Assembly: GCA_034190875.2 (NCBI GenBank)
Contig: CM067355.1
Location: 36,382,903 to 36,446,902 of the forward strand
Direction of reading: 5' to 3'
Origin: Urechis unicinctus
Taxonomy: Eukaryota > Annelida > Polychaeta > Xenopneusta > Urechidae
Length of the DNA stretch: 64,000 bases
In this document: positions 1 through 11,551 of the stretch, one piece after another
Position numbering within the stretch: position 1 is the stretch's first letter
How the letters are laid out: each line of letters opens with the position of its first letter
Notes under the pieces: generated by a model
The model's database searches: none
What the model was told of the DNA's origin: nothing
Seen by the model: the letters and a program-made list of their open reading frames with translations, nothing else
Program-made: the position numbers and the translations under genes

Positions 1-911
1 GGTTAGAGTCTACTATGGTATGTGGCTGGAGTGGTTAGAGTCTACTATGGTATGTGGCTGGAGTGGTTAGAGCCTACTATGGTATGTGGCTATGGTTAGA
101 GCCTACTATGGTAGTGGAGTGGTTAGAGCCTACTATGGTATGTGGCTGGAGTGGTTAGAGCCTACTATGGTATGTGGCTGGAGTGGTTAGAGTCTACTAT
201 GGTATGTGGCTGGAGTGGTTAGAGCCTACTATGGTATGTGGCTGGAGTGGTTAGAGTCTACTATGGTATGTGGCTGGAGTGGTTAGAGTCTACTATGGTA
301 TGTGGCTGGAGTGGTTAGAGCCTACTATGGTATGTGGAGGCTATGAGTGAGTGGTTAGAGCCTACTATGGTATGAGGCTGGAGTGGTTAGAGCCTACTAT
401 GGTATGAGGCTGGAGTGGTTAGAGCCTACTATGGTATGTGGCTGGAGTGGTTAGAGCCTACTATGGTATGAGGCTGGAGTGGTTAGAGCCTACTATGGTA
501 GTGGTTAGAGCCTACTATGGTATGTGGCTGGAGTGGTTAGAGCCTACTATGGTATGTGGCTGGAGTGGTTAGAGTCTACTATGGTATGTGGCTGGAGTGG
601 TTAGAGCCTACTATGGTATGTGGCTGGAGTGGTTAGAGGTATGTGGTGGAGTGGTTAGAGTCTACTATGGTATGGTGGAGTGGTTAGGCCTACTGGCTGG
701 AGTGGTTAGAGCCTACTATGGTATGAGGCTGGAGTGGTTAGAGCCTACTATGGTATGTGGCTGGAGTGGTTAGAGCCTACTATGGTATGTGGCTGGAGTG
801 GTTAGAGTCTACTATGGTATGTGGCTGGAGTGGTTAGAGTCTACTATGGTATGTGGTTGGAGTGGTCAGAGTCTACTATGGTATGTGGTTGGAGTGGTCA
901 GAGTCTACTAT
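1..911. repeat. 32-bp minisatellite array
   Basis: Tandem copies of a unit of about 32 bp, with core ggttagagYctactatgg followed by tatgtggctggagt, run from the window edge to 911. Copies differ mainly at one C/T site and at a tgtgg/tgagg site, and a few are shortened. Short open frames here are products of the repeat and are not genes. The array sits directly 5' of the first visible aldo-keto reductase exon, so it is probably intronic; its left end is outside the window. Confidence 0.95.
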
Positions 912-1093
912 GAGTTCCACTCATTCTTCATCACCATCCACTGTCTTGATATTGAAACCTTCATGTTCACTTCATCAAACACACACTCTCCCCTCACATG
1001 TATGTATGTATATTTATGATCACATTTACAAGTATGAATGTGTAAAACTATTTATATGCATACCTGTATGAATGTATATCTTGATACGTTCAG

Positions 1094-1210
1094 GTTTGGA
1101 ACACGTTTCATCTAGCGGACGATGCCAGAGCTAACCTGGAAGACTCCCTGAAGAAGCTGGGGCTTGATTACCTTGACCTCTACCTCGTACACTGGCCCCA
1201 TGCCTTCAAG
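1094..1210 (+). CDS. Aldo-keto reductase exon with active-site His
   Basis: This 117-bp open exon follows an acceptor (gatacgttcag) and ends before a donor, gtgacc. It encodes [15 protein letters not shown], then the segment [18 protein letters not shown]. The His of LYLVHWP is the conserved catalytic-site histidine of the family. The exon is phase 0 at both ends. Confidence 0.85.
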
Positions 1211-4200
1211 GTGACCCTCTTCAATACTTTATGAAGCTTTAAAGGTAAAGAAGGTAATGCAACTTTGCAAAGGGGAACTGAGACACTTTATGAGTTGTGT
1301 GTAGCTCGATACATGTAACAGTAGTCAGGGTAGATATTGGTTCATAAGGTCACCATGTTACAGTAATCTATAAAAGTCGAGGTTTAATCTCATTGCCATG
1401 GCACTTTTAATGTGCTGTTTGGTTGGGAGCTACTATTGGTTGGCATGGTTGATTATCAGACCAACATTGACCACCAATGGGATAATGGAATCAGCCATGG
1501 TTACGATAATGGAAACTACCATGGTAACGATAATGGAAACTACCATGGTAACGATAATGGAAACTACCATGGTAACGATAATGGAAACTACCATGGTAAC
1601 GATAATGGAAACAGCCATTGTTGTGATAATGGATACAACCATGCTTATGATAATGGAATCAGCCATGGTTACGATAATAGAAACAACCATTGTTATGATA
1701 ATGGATACAGCCATGGTCACAATAATGCTGACAAAATAATTTTGCATAAGCTGTGATTGTTTAAGTTATAATAATAAATAATAACGTGTCAAATCAGTGA
1801 GATCAAACGTGTGAGAAAGAACCTTGGTTCCTCTTTATTGATCTGTAGTTAAATGTGACCACATCAGGTTTAAGGTGGCAACTAGAATAATTTACAACGA
1901 ATAACCGTACCACACCATGTCATTCTCATAGTAGTATTTCATTTAACATTTCATCAACACTCGTAAAGTCTCATTCATTTTGTGATTTTATTCACAATTT
2001 TATTTAATATTTGGATTTTATTTCATAGCCTGGAGGTGAAAACCTCCCAAGGGATGCTGAGGGCAACGTCCTCTACGCTGACATCCATTACATGGAAACA
2101 TGGGGGGTCATCCTTATATCAGACTAACTACTACATGGGGGGTAAGTCATCCTAATATCAGACTAACTACTACATGGGGGGTAAGTCATCCTAATATCAG
2201 ACTAACTACTACATGGGGGGTAAGTCATCCTAATATCAGACAAAACTACTACATGGGGGGTAAGTCATCATAATATCAGACTAACTACTACATGGGGGGT
2301 AAGTCATCATAATATCAGACTAACTACTACATGGGGGGTAAGTCATCCTAATATGAGACAAACTACTACATGGGGGTAAGTCATCCTCATGTGGGAATAA
2401 CCTCTACATGGTCCCCCTCATGTTAGTGATCTCTGACTGCTAATTGGACATGATGGGGATCAACTTTGTTACTTGATGGAGAGCCTTTAGACTAACTACT
2501 ACATACAGGGGTAAGTCCTCACTGATGATTTCATTGAATTGATTTGCACCATGTGTCATTGCTGTGAAGGCTTTGATCCTACATTACATGGGGGGATTAA
2601 TCATGTATTTCATTGAAATGTGTGGATGGGGTCATAGAGATCCTAATGGATGACGGCCTGGTCAGATCCATCGGTGTCTCCAACTTCAACAGTCAACAAG
2701 TACAAGAGGTTCTAGATAAAGGCCGCATCAAACCGGCTGTCAATCAGGTTAGACGATTACTCAGAATGAAGGGGGTTAATCAGGTGGGTTAATCAATTGA
2801 AATATACTGGGTTCATTAAAAAAATCGCAAGTGTTTGTAATCATAGCAGTGTGTGAAAGTCATGTTCAATTAAATTTTACCATTTCAATTAAGTTGATCT
2901 ATTAAAATGGAATTCATTGGGTTCCTAATGCTGGGGGTGGATTACATCGGTGTCTCCAAGTCACAGTCAAAATTGTCAATTAGAGTTAAGCAGGTAAAGA
3001 ATAATGATTCACATTATTTAGTTATTCACATTATAATGGGTTGTTAATTAGTTTTTATGGGTTGATCACATAATAGTTTAAGGGTGGGTTCACTATGTGG
3101 GGGTTAATTTGATCACATTATTAAGTGTTGATATCATTATGGGTTGTTATTCACATTATTTGGGTTTCACAGTTATTATAATCATGATCAGTGTATGAAA
3201 GTTGATTCACATTATTTAATTATTCACATTATTATGGGTTGATCACATTATTTAGTTATTTACATTATTGTGGGTTGATCACATTATTTAATTATTCACA
3301 TTATTGTGGGTTGATCACATTATTTAATTATTCACATTATTAATGGGTTGATCACATTATTTAGTTATTCACATTATTGTGGGTTGATCACATTATTTAA
3401 TTATTCACATTATTGTGGGTTGATCACATTATTTAGTTATTCACATTATTGTGGGTTGATCACATTATTTAGTTATTCACATTATTGTGGGTTGATCACA
3501 TTATTTAGTTATTCACATTATTATGGGTTGATCACATTATTTGGGTTATTCACATTATTGTGGGTTGATCACATTATTAGTTATTCACATTACTTTATTA
3601 TTGTGGGTTAGTTAATCACATTATTGTGGGTTGATCATTATTTAGTTATTCACATTATTGTGGGTTGATCACATTATTTAGTTATTCACATTATTATGGG
3701 TTGATCACATTATTAGTTAGTTAGTTCACATTATTGTGGGTTGATCACACATTATTTAGTTATTCACATTATTGGTATTGTTAATCACATTATTTAGTTA
3801 TTCACATTATTGAGGGTTGATCACATTATTTAGTTATTCTACATTATTGTGGGTTGATCACATTATTTAGGGGATCACATTATTGTGGGTTGATCACATT
3901 ATTTAGTTATTCACATTATTGTGGGTTGATCACATTATTTAGATAGATCGAATTCACATTATTGTGGGTTGATCACATTGTTAAGTTCTGTCAGGAGAGA
4001 GGTGTGGCAGTGACAGCCTACAATCTCACTTCCCTTGTACACATCATGGTTATTTGGGTGATCAGAATTAGATTTATATCATCATTTGATCTACGCATTG
4101 AGATAAAACAATAATCACGATGGTTCATGTTAATATGACTATCATATCTTCCTGATTTTAGATAGATCGAATTCACATTTTACCTTACGCAGAAATATTT

Positions 4201-5498
4201 ACCAACGCCTATCAGGAGAGAGGTGTGTTAATTTGACAGCATAGTCTTCCTGATTTTAGATCGACCATACCTTACGCAGAGTGACTAATATACCTCATTG
4301 AGTAATTTGGCATTGCAGAAATACACAATCATATTTGGATCTGTCCCTTTTAGAGATGCGGTGTTTCAGAGTTTCTACTATTTCTAGCCCTATTCCATCT
4401 CATTTTGAGTTAATAGAGTTGTTATGTTAGCTGTATCATTCACCTGTGCTGCCCAACACCTCTGTGTTGTTACGTGACCTCCTCGCCAGAAGCATTTTGA
4501 AATATACTTGAGGACGAGAGCTGATCAAAGAAATGTGCTAACACCTGTCTTAACAAATCTTGCCTCGCCAGAGGTACACATTGTTGTTGTAACCTCAATA
4601 TGGCTCAGAATATGGTGGAACCACTGTGTCCCGTACAGGGACCTCGCCAAGGTTCTTGGTACTATTGTTTGGTATGTCCATTTAGCTTAATTGTTTTGTG
4701 CTGACATTGACATTGTAACCTCAATATGACCTCAACAGGTGATTCTTCGCTGGTTGGAGCAGGTATGTATCATTTAGCTTAATTGAAAACCCACACAACA
4801 CTGACCGTCCCGTATCAAGGAATTTCAATGATACAGGTCTTCTTTGGTGTTTGGTCTAACTGAATATGTTGGTTATACCGAGGAGGTTTGGATCCCACAC
4901 TAGTGATGTAGCTTGGATCCCACACTAGTGATGAGGGTTGGTGTTTATCATTCACGGCTAGCATGTGTTGGTTTTTGTAGATCTTTGACTTTGAGTTGAC
5001 CTCTGAAGACTTGGCTGTGGTGTCGAGTTTTAATCGCAACTGTCGTCTCGTTGTCCCATTTGTCACAGTCGACGGGTGAGTTCAGCAAGTCAATCTTGCT
5101 AAATATCTTGTCCACATAGGATATTTTTACTCTCTACTTTGTCCAATCTGTCAATGGACTTTGACCAGTTCTGAAGCTGTCTTGTCCTCGTTGTCCCTCA
5201 ATAGGATATTTTTTACTTCTACGGCACAAAAGCATTCATTCTTTAACCTGCATTCAACACACGAGGAAAAATGTCTGCTATAGAACGGTTTAAGTCAATA
5301 CAACTTTTGTGGTCTTTGCTGGACAAGTGGGAAACTCTATCTGTTATATGTAAGTGTCAGTCAAATATACCTGCTAATGAATTTAAAATGCTGAACGCAT
5401 ATTGATGACTAATGTTGTTTGTGTCGTCTGTTTATCACAGGAAGCGCGTACCCAGAGATAGTGCTGCCCCCTACTATCCGTTCAATATAGAATTCTAG
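1094..5498 (+). CDS. Aldo-keto reductase, 3' part of a split gene, possibly degraded
   Basis: Exons of a family 1 aldo-keto reductase (NADPH-dependent carbonyl or aldehyde reductase, cytosolic TIM barrel) can be read in order: 1094-1210, 2029 to about 2106, 2638-2747, a piece near 3975-4030, 4739-4762, 4981-5075 and 5441-5498. The order matches the family: LYLVHWP (active-site His strand), the PGGENLPRD loop, [30 protein letters not shown], and the C-terminal [14 protein letters not shown] followed by a stop. The N-terminal barrel with the catalytic Asp, Tyr and Lys must lie upstream, outside the window or beyond the first array. The exon expected to encode the CHPYLNQ-type strand and the IPKS segment is not clearly found. 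Four introns are filled by unrelated minisatellites and there are partial exon duplicates, so the gene may be a pseudogene; if it works, mRNA should join the listed exons. Confidence 0.8.
1481..1727. repeat. 24-bp minisatellite in an aldo-keto reductase intron
   Basis: About ten copies of a 24-bp unit, gataatggaaactaccat followed by ggtaac, vary at several sites. Because 24 is a multiple of three, all frames on both strands tend to stay open. These frames are not considered genes. Confidence 0.9.
2029..2106 (+). CDS. Aldo-keto reductase exon (PGGENLPRD loop)
   Basis: After the acceptor tttcatag, the frame encodes [13 protein letters not shown], then [13 protein letters not shown]. This matches the family loop that precedes the TWKAMEELV helix. 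The 3' edge is uncertain, because the exon end and donor (acatggggggtaagt) lie inside the unit of the 39-bp array that follows, so several copies of this exon-intron junction now exist. Confidence 0.75.
2091..2387. repeat. 39-bp minisatellite copying an exon-intron junction
   Basis: Seven or so copies of a 39-bp unit (acatggggggtaagtcat, then cctaatatcagactaactact) start at the end of the second aldo-keto reductase exon. Each unit repeats the donor-like ggggggtaagt, so the array multiplies a 5' splice site. Confidence 0.9.
2638..2747 (+). CDS. Aldo-keto reductase exon ([12 protein letters not shown])
   Basis: The acceptor gtcatag precedes an open stretch encoding [17 protein letters not shown] and then [15 protein letters not shown], ending at the donor gttaga. 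GVSNFN is a family hallmark. Joining to the previous exon seems to lose about three residues of the usual TWKAMEEL segment. The acceptor may therefore have shifted. Confidence 0.8.
3005..3980. repeat. 36-bp minisatellite array
   Basis: Almost 1 kb of a 36-bp unit (ttgatcacattatttagtt, then attcacattattgtggg) fills the intron before the [10 protein letters not shown] exon remnant. Most copies are near-identical between 3230 and 3970. The array abuts, and seems to replace, the 5' half of that exon. Confidence 0.92.
3975..4030 (+). CDS. Aldo-keto reductase exon remnant ([10 protein letters not shown])
   Basis: The frame encodes [18 protein letters not shown], like the family's segment before SPLG. 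The 5' half of the usual exon (the CHPYLNQ part) is replaced by the end of the 36-bp array, and no clear acceptor is visible. A second, more degraded copy of the same stretch lies at about 4160-4250, sharing agatagatcgaattcacat and caggagagaggtgtg. The exon therefore appears to have been duplicated and disrupted. Confidence 0.5.
4739..4762 (+). CDS. Aldo-keto reductase micro-exon (VILRWLEQ)
   Basis: A 24-bp open block lies between the acceptor cctcaacag and the donor gtatgt and encodes VILRWLEQ, matching the family's TPAQVILRWxxQRG strand. The preceding family segment survives only as degenerate partial copies around 4450-4510 and 4630-4665 ([16 protein letters not shown]). A trace of the next family segment may be at about 4803-4835. 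Confidence 0.6.
4981..5075 (+). CDS. Aldo-keto reductase exon ([11 protein letters not shown])
   Basis: After a good acceptor (ggtttttgtag), the frame encodes [20 protein letters not shown], then [12 protein letters not shown], and ends at donor gtgagt. This is the helix and loop that precede the C-terminal tail in the family. The exon ends in phase 2 and joins in frame to the exon at 5441. Confidence 0.85.
5441..5498 (+). CDS. Aldo-keto reductase last exon with stop
   Basis: The acceptor tttatcacag is followed by codons for [18 protein letters not shown] and TAG at 5496-5498. The [15 protein letters not shown] tail is typical of the family's C-terminus, which lies against the substrate pocket. 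The ending is intact, and it sets the strand and the 3' limit of the gene. Confidence 0.85.
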
Positions 5499-6600
5499 AT
5501 ACTCATTTCTGTATAGACACAGCTGTTGCTAATGTATAGATAATAATCATACACCTGGTGGTGGTTGGTCCCTGATTGTCTGAGAATGTTTAGTTTGGTA
5601 TAAGCTTTATGATTAGGTAATGGTTTCCTCCACTGATTTCTATTGAGCATCATTGTGATTGAGCATCATTGTGATTCCATGTCAAATTATACAATTGTGA
5701 TAATTATCGAGGTTTATTAATTACTCTCTGTAAGATAGGTTGTGGGCAAATGAATCATTCTTACTACTTAATGAGTAGTTTTACTCCTACTTATCATGTG
5801 GTTGCTATGTCAACAAGTTGCTGAAATACATTCCATAAATGGTAACGGATCAGGAGTGATTGACTTGCAATACACTAGTCATATTTGGTGAAGTAACATG
5901 TGGATGAATTGGCTCGGGTGCTTGTGTTTATGATTTAATAAAATTTCAATGTCTTTCCCTGCATCAATTAAGATATAACATGTTGTACCACAATAGGCTT
6001 TGTCCCAACGTTGGACACACCTGTCCTCAAGCTCAATATGGTTGGTGATCTTATCAGGTGGGTGGGGGGGGGGGGGGGGTGAGTGGGGGTTGTGTTCAGG
6101 CCATGAGAACGGTCATCGAACCCCTGTCTCATACATCGCATTGTCTGCTATTGTCTAGTGATAGATGTAGTAGTATAGGTAATAGCGGTTCCAGCCCACC
6201 CTTCCAAATGGAGACCATACACACCAACGATAAGGAATCACCCCACTTCAGAGCATCATTAACCCACTTAAACTATTGTCTTTTCGGGGTCTAAGGTCTC
6301 AAGAGCTGGCCAAAGATTAAAGCTGCTACATTATCAGTAGGCTGTGAGTTGCAGGGTTAGGGGCAGCCATGAGTCGCAACGAAATCGCAGGGAACCACTA
6401 TTACCTATTCTACCAAAGCTGTGACCCTCTCAGCTGGCCATGAGTCGCAGGAGAAGGGGCAGCCATGAGTCACAGGGGGTAGGGACCCATGACCACATGG
6501 GGGTAGGGGGAGAGGGAGCCGCTACCATGTATACTACCAAACTCGAAGGTCTTTATCTATAGAGGTCCTTAAGCGTAAACATTCCGGAGCCAAGTCTACC
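5499..6600. other. Intergenic stretch, no gene seen
   Basis: This holds the 3' flank of the aldo-keto reductase gene. An aataaa at about 5937-5943 could serve as a poly(A) signal. A run of G lies at about 6064-6079. A degenerate short repeat around gggcagccatgagtcgca lies at 6360-6470. No coding signal was found. Confidence 0.5.
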
Positions 6601-7044
6601 CATGTAAGTTCCATTTTTCACCCAGTCGAGTTCCTATATAAACTGGGCAACCTTAGCGTCGTTCTTCTCGATAAAGTCGGGATCGGGATGAGCGGTTATC
6701 AATCTCATCGTAAAGAGCTTCCAACAGTAGAAAGCCCCCTGTCGGCCTCTCCGTGGTCCCACTCGGTCTTCCCAGCCAAGGACCGTGATGCTCCTTTTCC
6801 ACCTCCAGGCAACTATTAAACCTCCCGTTCGCGCTATAGTCGCCCTCTTCAAGCCCCTCCACCCCCAGTCAGCTTCTTACTATATCTGCTGAAGTAGTTT
6901 TGCCCTATGATGGCGGAGTAGTCATTTCCTCTAACGCAGCCCTTCCTCGTGGTCTCCCACTGGTTCGTATTTTGCTTGAATCCAGTATGATCGTTGCAGA
7001 AAGATTTTATCAACACCTCCATTATACCCAACAAACACCACTCT

Positions 7045-7658
7045 TTAAATGGTCGGTCGGTCGGCTGCACTTACCGCGGTATTGGCACGGTCACCTGCTG
7101 CAACATCCGTCGACCTATGCACCTCGGGGGGTGGATATGCCCTAACCAACATCTTAGCCTTAATGTTGCTTTTCATTCGAGTATATTTTTCGATCTCGAC
7201 CGAAACGAGCTTAAACTCATCGTCTGAGATAAAACCATCTTCAAGCGCCACCGAAATAATATCTGTAACCGTGTTTAATTTGCTCTGTGCCAAAATTTTA
7301 ATCTGGTCGTGCTTCTTTACCTTCGCCGACAGTCGCCGGCTGATGACCTTTCCTGCGATTGCAACCAGCCCGCACACAGCCCCGTAGCACCCAAGACTGT
7401 AGCAATGGGGGCAGCAACCACCGTAGACATCAGACCCGCACCACTTACGCCAAGACACATACCCACAGCAACTAAAGCAGTGTCTACAGCGTCCGCTGAG
7501 TTTACTGCACACTTATATTTTTTATACATAGCACCATATTTTTCAATTTCTTTCTCAAGGTATTGCTTCTTAAGACTGATCTCATTCAGCCGATAGGATT
7601 GCCCTAGACCACATGGAGGCAGCTCCCGATTTAACGGTGCAGTCGTTGGATGTTTCAT
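7045..7658 (-). pseudogene. Polinton-like element: hydrophobic-core protein remnant
   Basis: A minus-strand stretch with a lysine-rich, probably helical N-terminal part (RLNEISLKKQYLEKEIEKYG), a long Gly/Ala/Val-rich hydrophobic middle and a charged C-terminal part. This layout matches a recurrent protein of unknown function in Polinton-like elements of marine animals (recall, not a search). The hydrophobic middle suggests membrane association. It is a broken fossil. Confidence 0.45.
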
Positions 7659-7897
7659 ACTGCTGATTTATACGTCTACAAGTCAAGTTCAATTAGGAGT
7701 AAAGCTACAGACCAAGTCGCCCCTCTGTTTTGTGTCGTTGTATAAAAATTAACAACGTTGCCTTGTTCTAGCTGTAAAGGCTGGTCTAAAGATATTACAA
7801 CAGCCCGTTGATCAGCAGGCTTACTTATTCCTACCACTTGATTCGTTCCATTGATAACAGGAACGACTGCTATAGGACCAGTATCAGCATCAACACC

Positions 7898-8224
7898 CTA
7901 AGACAACCACATACGAATGATCCTACCATTGCATAACATGGTATATCCACAGCGTGAGTCTTGTGAGTCTCGACCCCTAGCCCCATGGCCAAACGACCAC
8001 TCATATCCTCTGCGAAGGGGGTCACTTTCTTCTGCCCATATAGTAATGAGGGGTTTTGTCTGGGAGATTATGTGTTTTCTCAGGACCCTACGATGCTGTC
8101 TGTGTCTGTCATCAATATACTTTTTATTAGCAGCATCTTCAGGCGATATTGGGTCTCCCAGCTGAACGATTTTATTATCTCCCATTTCAAGGTCTCCAGT
8201 CATAGTACCCCCACTTTTATCCAT
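7898..8224 (-). pseudogene. Polinton-like element: tail-collar-type fragment
   Basis: The frame starts MDKSGGTMTGDLEMGDNKI, followed by DAANKKYIDDR. This is the MTGDLxMxxNKI...DAxNKKYVD pattern seen in phage fibre and collar proteins and in some Polinton-like elements. It suggests a virion-surface or fibre role in the ancestral element. Part of a broken fossil. Confidence 0.5.
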
Positions 8225-8320
8225 TTTTTGTGAGTCACCAATAGATACATAGGTCTTTGTGGCATATTCCGAGAGGTCGGCGCCGCCATGTTTTCAGATG
8301 AGTTCCATAAATACTCGCTT

Positions 8321-8605
8321 TTATTGACATCTTGTAAATTGAAGAACAACACCAATAGGAAGGTCGTGATTGTTAAATATACGTCCCTTATTATCCTTTA
8401 TTTGAACCTTCAACTCATTCACAGCTCCGACAGTAACACGTTTTAACACAGGATTAGCAATGTTTGTGGTTATGATATCACCGAAAGAGCAGCCCCCACA
8501 ACCCACAACTTCAAGAAGTGTAGTGGGCGCACCATCAAGCATGTTGGTCGTGGTACTGACTTGATCGAGGTGGACATAAAGTGGGTTAAAGATGCTAAAG
8601 TTCAT
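8321..8605 (-). pseudogene. Polinton-like element: small structural-type frame
   Basis: A 94-residue frame begins MNFSIFNPLYVHLDQV and is rich in short beta-type segments. It lies directly downstream of the frame at 8609-9151 on the same strand, with almost no gap, as in a compact viral gene cluster. Its function is not known to me. Part of the fossil. Confidence 0.4.
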
Positions 8606-8608
8606 GGG

Positions 8609-9151
8609 TCAGTCGCCTTTGTGAAGACCTGAAGGAATCCATCCTCCACCCAGACCGGTATCAAGACCCAACATCTCCAACACACCGTCACATCGTAAAG
8701 ACCCAGAAGGAGGAACTGAGAGGGTAACAATCCCAGTTGAATCATCAACCTCCAAACTAGGACCTAAAGTATCCTGACTTATAAGTTCAAATTTCTCCTG
8801 TATACGCTTGAAGCTCCAGAGGCCAGGCGGGAGACTGGAACGTTTTAACCCCTCTAGCCCAGAACCATCTGGTAGCCATAGAAGGGGCACATATGATTCA
8901 ATGTTATACCAACCCACAGTATACGTGATTGACCTAAGACCTACGTATAGATCACCTGCAGCGTTGTCAATAGCATTTTGCAGGGACACAGCGTCGCCGC
9001 TTTGAACATTTGACAGAGTGTGATACATAGCACTATGAATAAACAAGCCTTTAGTTTCAATAGAAAAGCTACATATGAAACGGGTGGGGTTTCTCCAGCC
9101 CCATATGGTGTGGGAGATAAACTCACCCGACAAACAATTCAAGTTGTTCAC
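8609..9151 (-). pseudogene. Polinton-like element: structural-type frame of about 180 residues
   Basis: A minus-strand frame with a predicted beta-rich composition contains GLWSFKRIQEKFELIS and ends close to the next frame, at 8605. It overlaps, at its 5' end, the plus-strand frame that begins near 9020. It resembles uncharacterised proteins of Polinton-like elements (recall only). Part of the fossil. Confidence 0.4.
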
Positions 9152-10366
9152 AATGGCGGTACATTCACAGCAAACTTTCCTGATCTATTCAGTAACTGTA
9201 AGGTGCCGCCGGCAACAGCGGACAAAGTAGTAAAAGACTGGTTGACAAATCCAATGCAGTTTTGGCAGAACCAGTTAAACTTTGCTGTGTGGTGTGCAAC
9301 AGCCGGCTGCGGCGTGTCATCCCACGATCACCTCGAGGCTGGGATTCCACTCGTGAAAGCTATCTACACCTTTCACCTTTATTAAACAGTGCGTCACCTA
9401 TTAGCAGAACTGCAAGCGCCTCTACCTCAGGATCATGCCTATGACCCTATAACAATACTTTTGACAAGAGGGCATATGAGAGACTCTGCACTAACTTTGG
9501 TGTTCAACCAAAAACAGACTGGCGCCAGAAGGCAATCGTAGCTAATAGTGGCCTTGGTATCTTATATGCACATGATGTGTATGGTTACGGGAGTGTCGTC
9601 AAGGTTGCTGGTCGAAACGTTCGTTATGACCCGGAAAAGGATACAAAGCCAGGTTTTGCCCACGCGAGCAACCTACAATCCTTTCAGGAGAAAATGGGTG
9701 CTGTTCTACATCTAGCACAGGGACCTGAAGCAGATGAGGCCTGGAGTGTCTTCATACTGGACACGTCTGAGGGCTTTACACAGACCGGCGTTGAGCGAAT
9801 TAACGACAGCATTCGGACCTATGTCTGGGCCATTCTTGTGCTCAGGCGCAGACCCGCTCAGAGATACTAGGTGTTGGAACGTCCTTTGATGCCCAAAAGC
9901 AATTTAAAGCCAACGTTGAGGATGCCATCAACTCCCCAGTGGACATTCCTTCATCCATCCGCCGGTATCAGAGCGTCCTCCAGAATGCCTCCTCAAAGGT
10001 TGATTATGTGTTTGGAATGGGCCTGTACATGGCTCCATCAGATATGAGCCTCACCATTGGAGACATTGCTGGGTACAACAATCTGATTACTATCGCAACT
10101 GAGGAGCATCAGATCAGCAGCAATGATGATGTCAACTTGGTTCCGGTGGTTCCAAAAGCTTTGACCCTCCGCCAGATACAGATATGGAACTTCCCTCTTC
10201 AGGCCCGGCCGCTATGGCCGAGACCGGTATGCGTGGGGAGTTCCCCTCTTCAGGCCTGGCCCCTATGGCCGAGACCGGTCTGCGTTGGGCACACGAGGAT
10301 GAGAAAACCGCTCTTATTATAGGCGGAATCGCTATAGGCTTAGCTGTGCTTTGGTTTGCTACGTAG
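9020..10366 (+). pseudogene. Polinton-like element: large structural-type protein remnant
   Basis: Plus-strand stretches contain LNFAVWCATAGCGVSSHDHL, GVERINDSIRTYVWA and KVDYVFGMGLYMAPSDM, ending in a hydrophobic tail before the stop. Together they match a protein of several hundred residues that I recall as common in Polinton-like elements of marine invertebrates. Its role is unknown; a virion or membrane part is likely given the C-terminal hydrophobic segment. It is broken in more than one place. Confidence 0.5.
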
Positions 10367-10543
10367 TAAGTCACGGAGTATCAGTATAACTCCCCCCACC
10401 ACCACAGCTGCGGCCCATACATGTTCTGCCATCCAACCAGCCACCTTTGCAGCTGACTTAAGCAGCCATGATACGATTGAGCCAATGATTCCTGGAAGGG
10501 CAGCTGCTGCCTTACCGGCTTGGCCCTTCAGGACGTTTGCCAA
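10340..10543 (-). pseudogene. Polinton-like element: small membrane-type protein
   Basis: A 67-residue minus-strand frame has two hydrophobic stretches (AAAALPGIIGSIVSWLL and VWAAAVVVGGVILIL) and a basic end. It lies just downstream of the coiled-coil frame at 10559-11014. Small hydrophobic proteins are common in virus-like gene clusters. No specific function is assigned. Confidence 0.45.
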
Positions 10544-10558
10544 GGAGTTCAGCTGTTT

Positions 10559-11014
10559 TTAAATCCATTCCTTTAAACCGGGCTTATCAGCTGGTGTCGG
10601 CGTTGGTGCCGGGGTTGGACTAGTGCTCCCTAAGCCCGTCAAAGCAACTACCAGGGTCGAGATTGCCAATCCAATCGCAGTGAGTATGGAGGCGATTGTT
10701 ATACCCTGCTCTTGGAACAGAGGGCGTACACGCTCAGCTGGCGTTGTGTCCTCGTTAATAAGTCTGTTGATCGTTTCCCTGATGCGGTTAATTTGGGTTT
10801 GCAGACTTTTGCGGTTTACAGAGGCAGCCTCAACACGGACACGTCGCAGGTCCTGCAGAGCTGCGAGCTCATTTGCTTGGAATCTCCATGCTGGATCTAC
10901 TTTCCTCCCTGCCTCCTCCAGGCTTGCCATTTTAGCTTTCCGCCGGTCTATATCCCTTTCTATTTCAGTTATTTTAGCTAGGTTGTTGACCAGCTCACCC
11001 CTCTGGGTCTGCAT
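10559..11014 (-). pseudogene. Polinton-like element: coiled-coil plus membrane protein
   Basis: A 151-residue minus-strand frame. Residues of about 1-90 are charged and heptad-like, suggesting a coiled coil. There is one strong hydrophobic segment (IASILTAIGLAISTLVVAL), then a Thr/Pro-rich tail (TPAPTPTPADKP). The design suggests a membrane-anchored structural protein. Part of the fossil cluster. Confidence 0.45.
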
Positions 11015-11062
11015 AGCCTTGTGAAGCCCTATAAGCTCTCTGAGTGGTAGTTCATTGTCTGT

Positions 11063-11551
11063 TTATGTACCTCGGTCTTGGGTGGTGTTATGAACGTCCT
11101 CTATGAAGCTTCTTTCTTCCACACCACTTTGCTCTGTCATGGCTTCGGGGTCGAGGGCGCTCATTTCTAAATTCTCTGCGGCTATAGCAGTTGCTTGGTC
11201 AACGACTTTGAGGGCTTTTGCTGCCTTTGTAGATAGTTGAGGGGTCACCCCAAGAGCCCGAGCAAGCTGTGTACCACTGGGATTTAAGATACTCCTAGGA
11301 GAGAGGAATTTGTTGGGATTGGTCTTCCATGTCAGAAGTTTCCATTCTTGGCCCCACTTAACCCAAAGGTCCACTCTTTTAGACGATCTAAACTCCATAG
11401 TGGCCTGCAGCCCATGCTTAGACACTGCTATCGCGCCTTGGGGTAAGGCTAAGATATTATTGTTTCTTCTCTTATTGCGCGTTCGTTTTACTTCCCTTAC
11501 CAACACGTTTATAGGTGCACAGGTAAATGAAGGACTCCATTTCCAAGCCAA
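11063..11551 (-). pseudogene. Polinton-like element: basic protein of unknown role
   Basis: A 162-residue minus-strand frame with a very basic N-terminal third (VKRTRNKRRNNN) and an acidic, Ala-rich C-terminal half. It is the first frame of the minus-strand cluster. The basic region could bind DNA; this is inference. I do not recognise the family with certainty. Confidence 0.35.

Noticed and set aside
1398-1756. Three overlapping frames of over 100 codons
   Set aside because: The 24-bp repeat keeps all frames open. It lies in an intron of the aldo-keto reductase gene.
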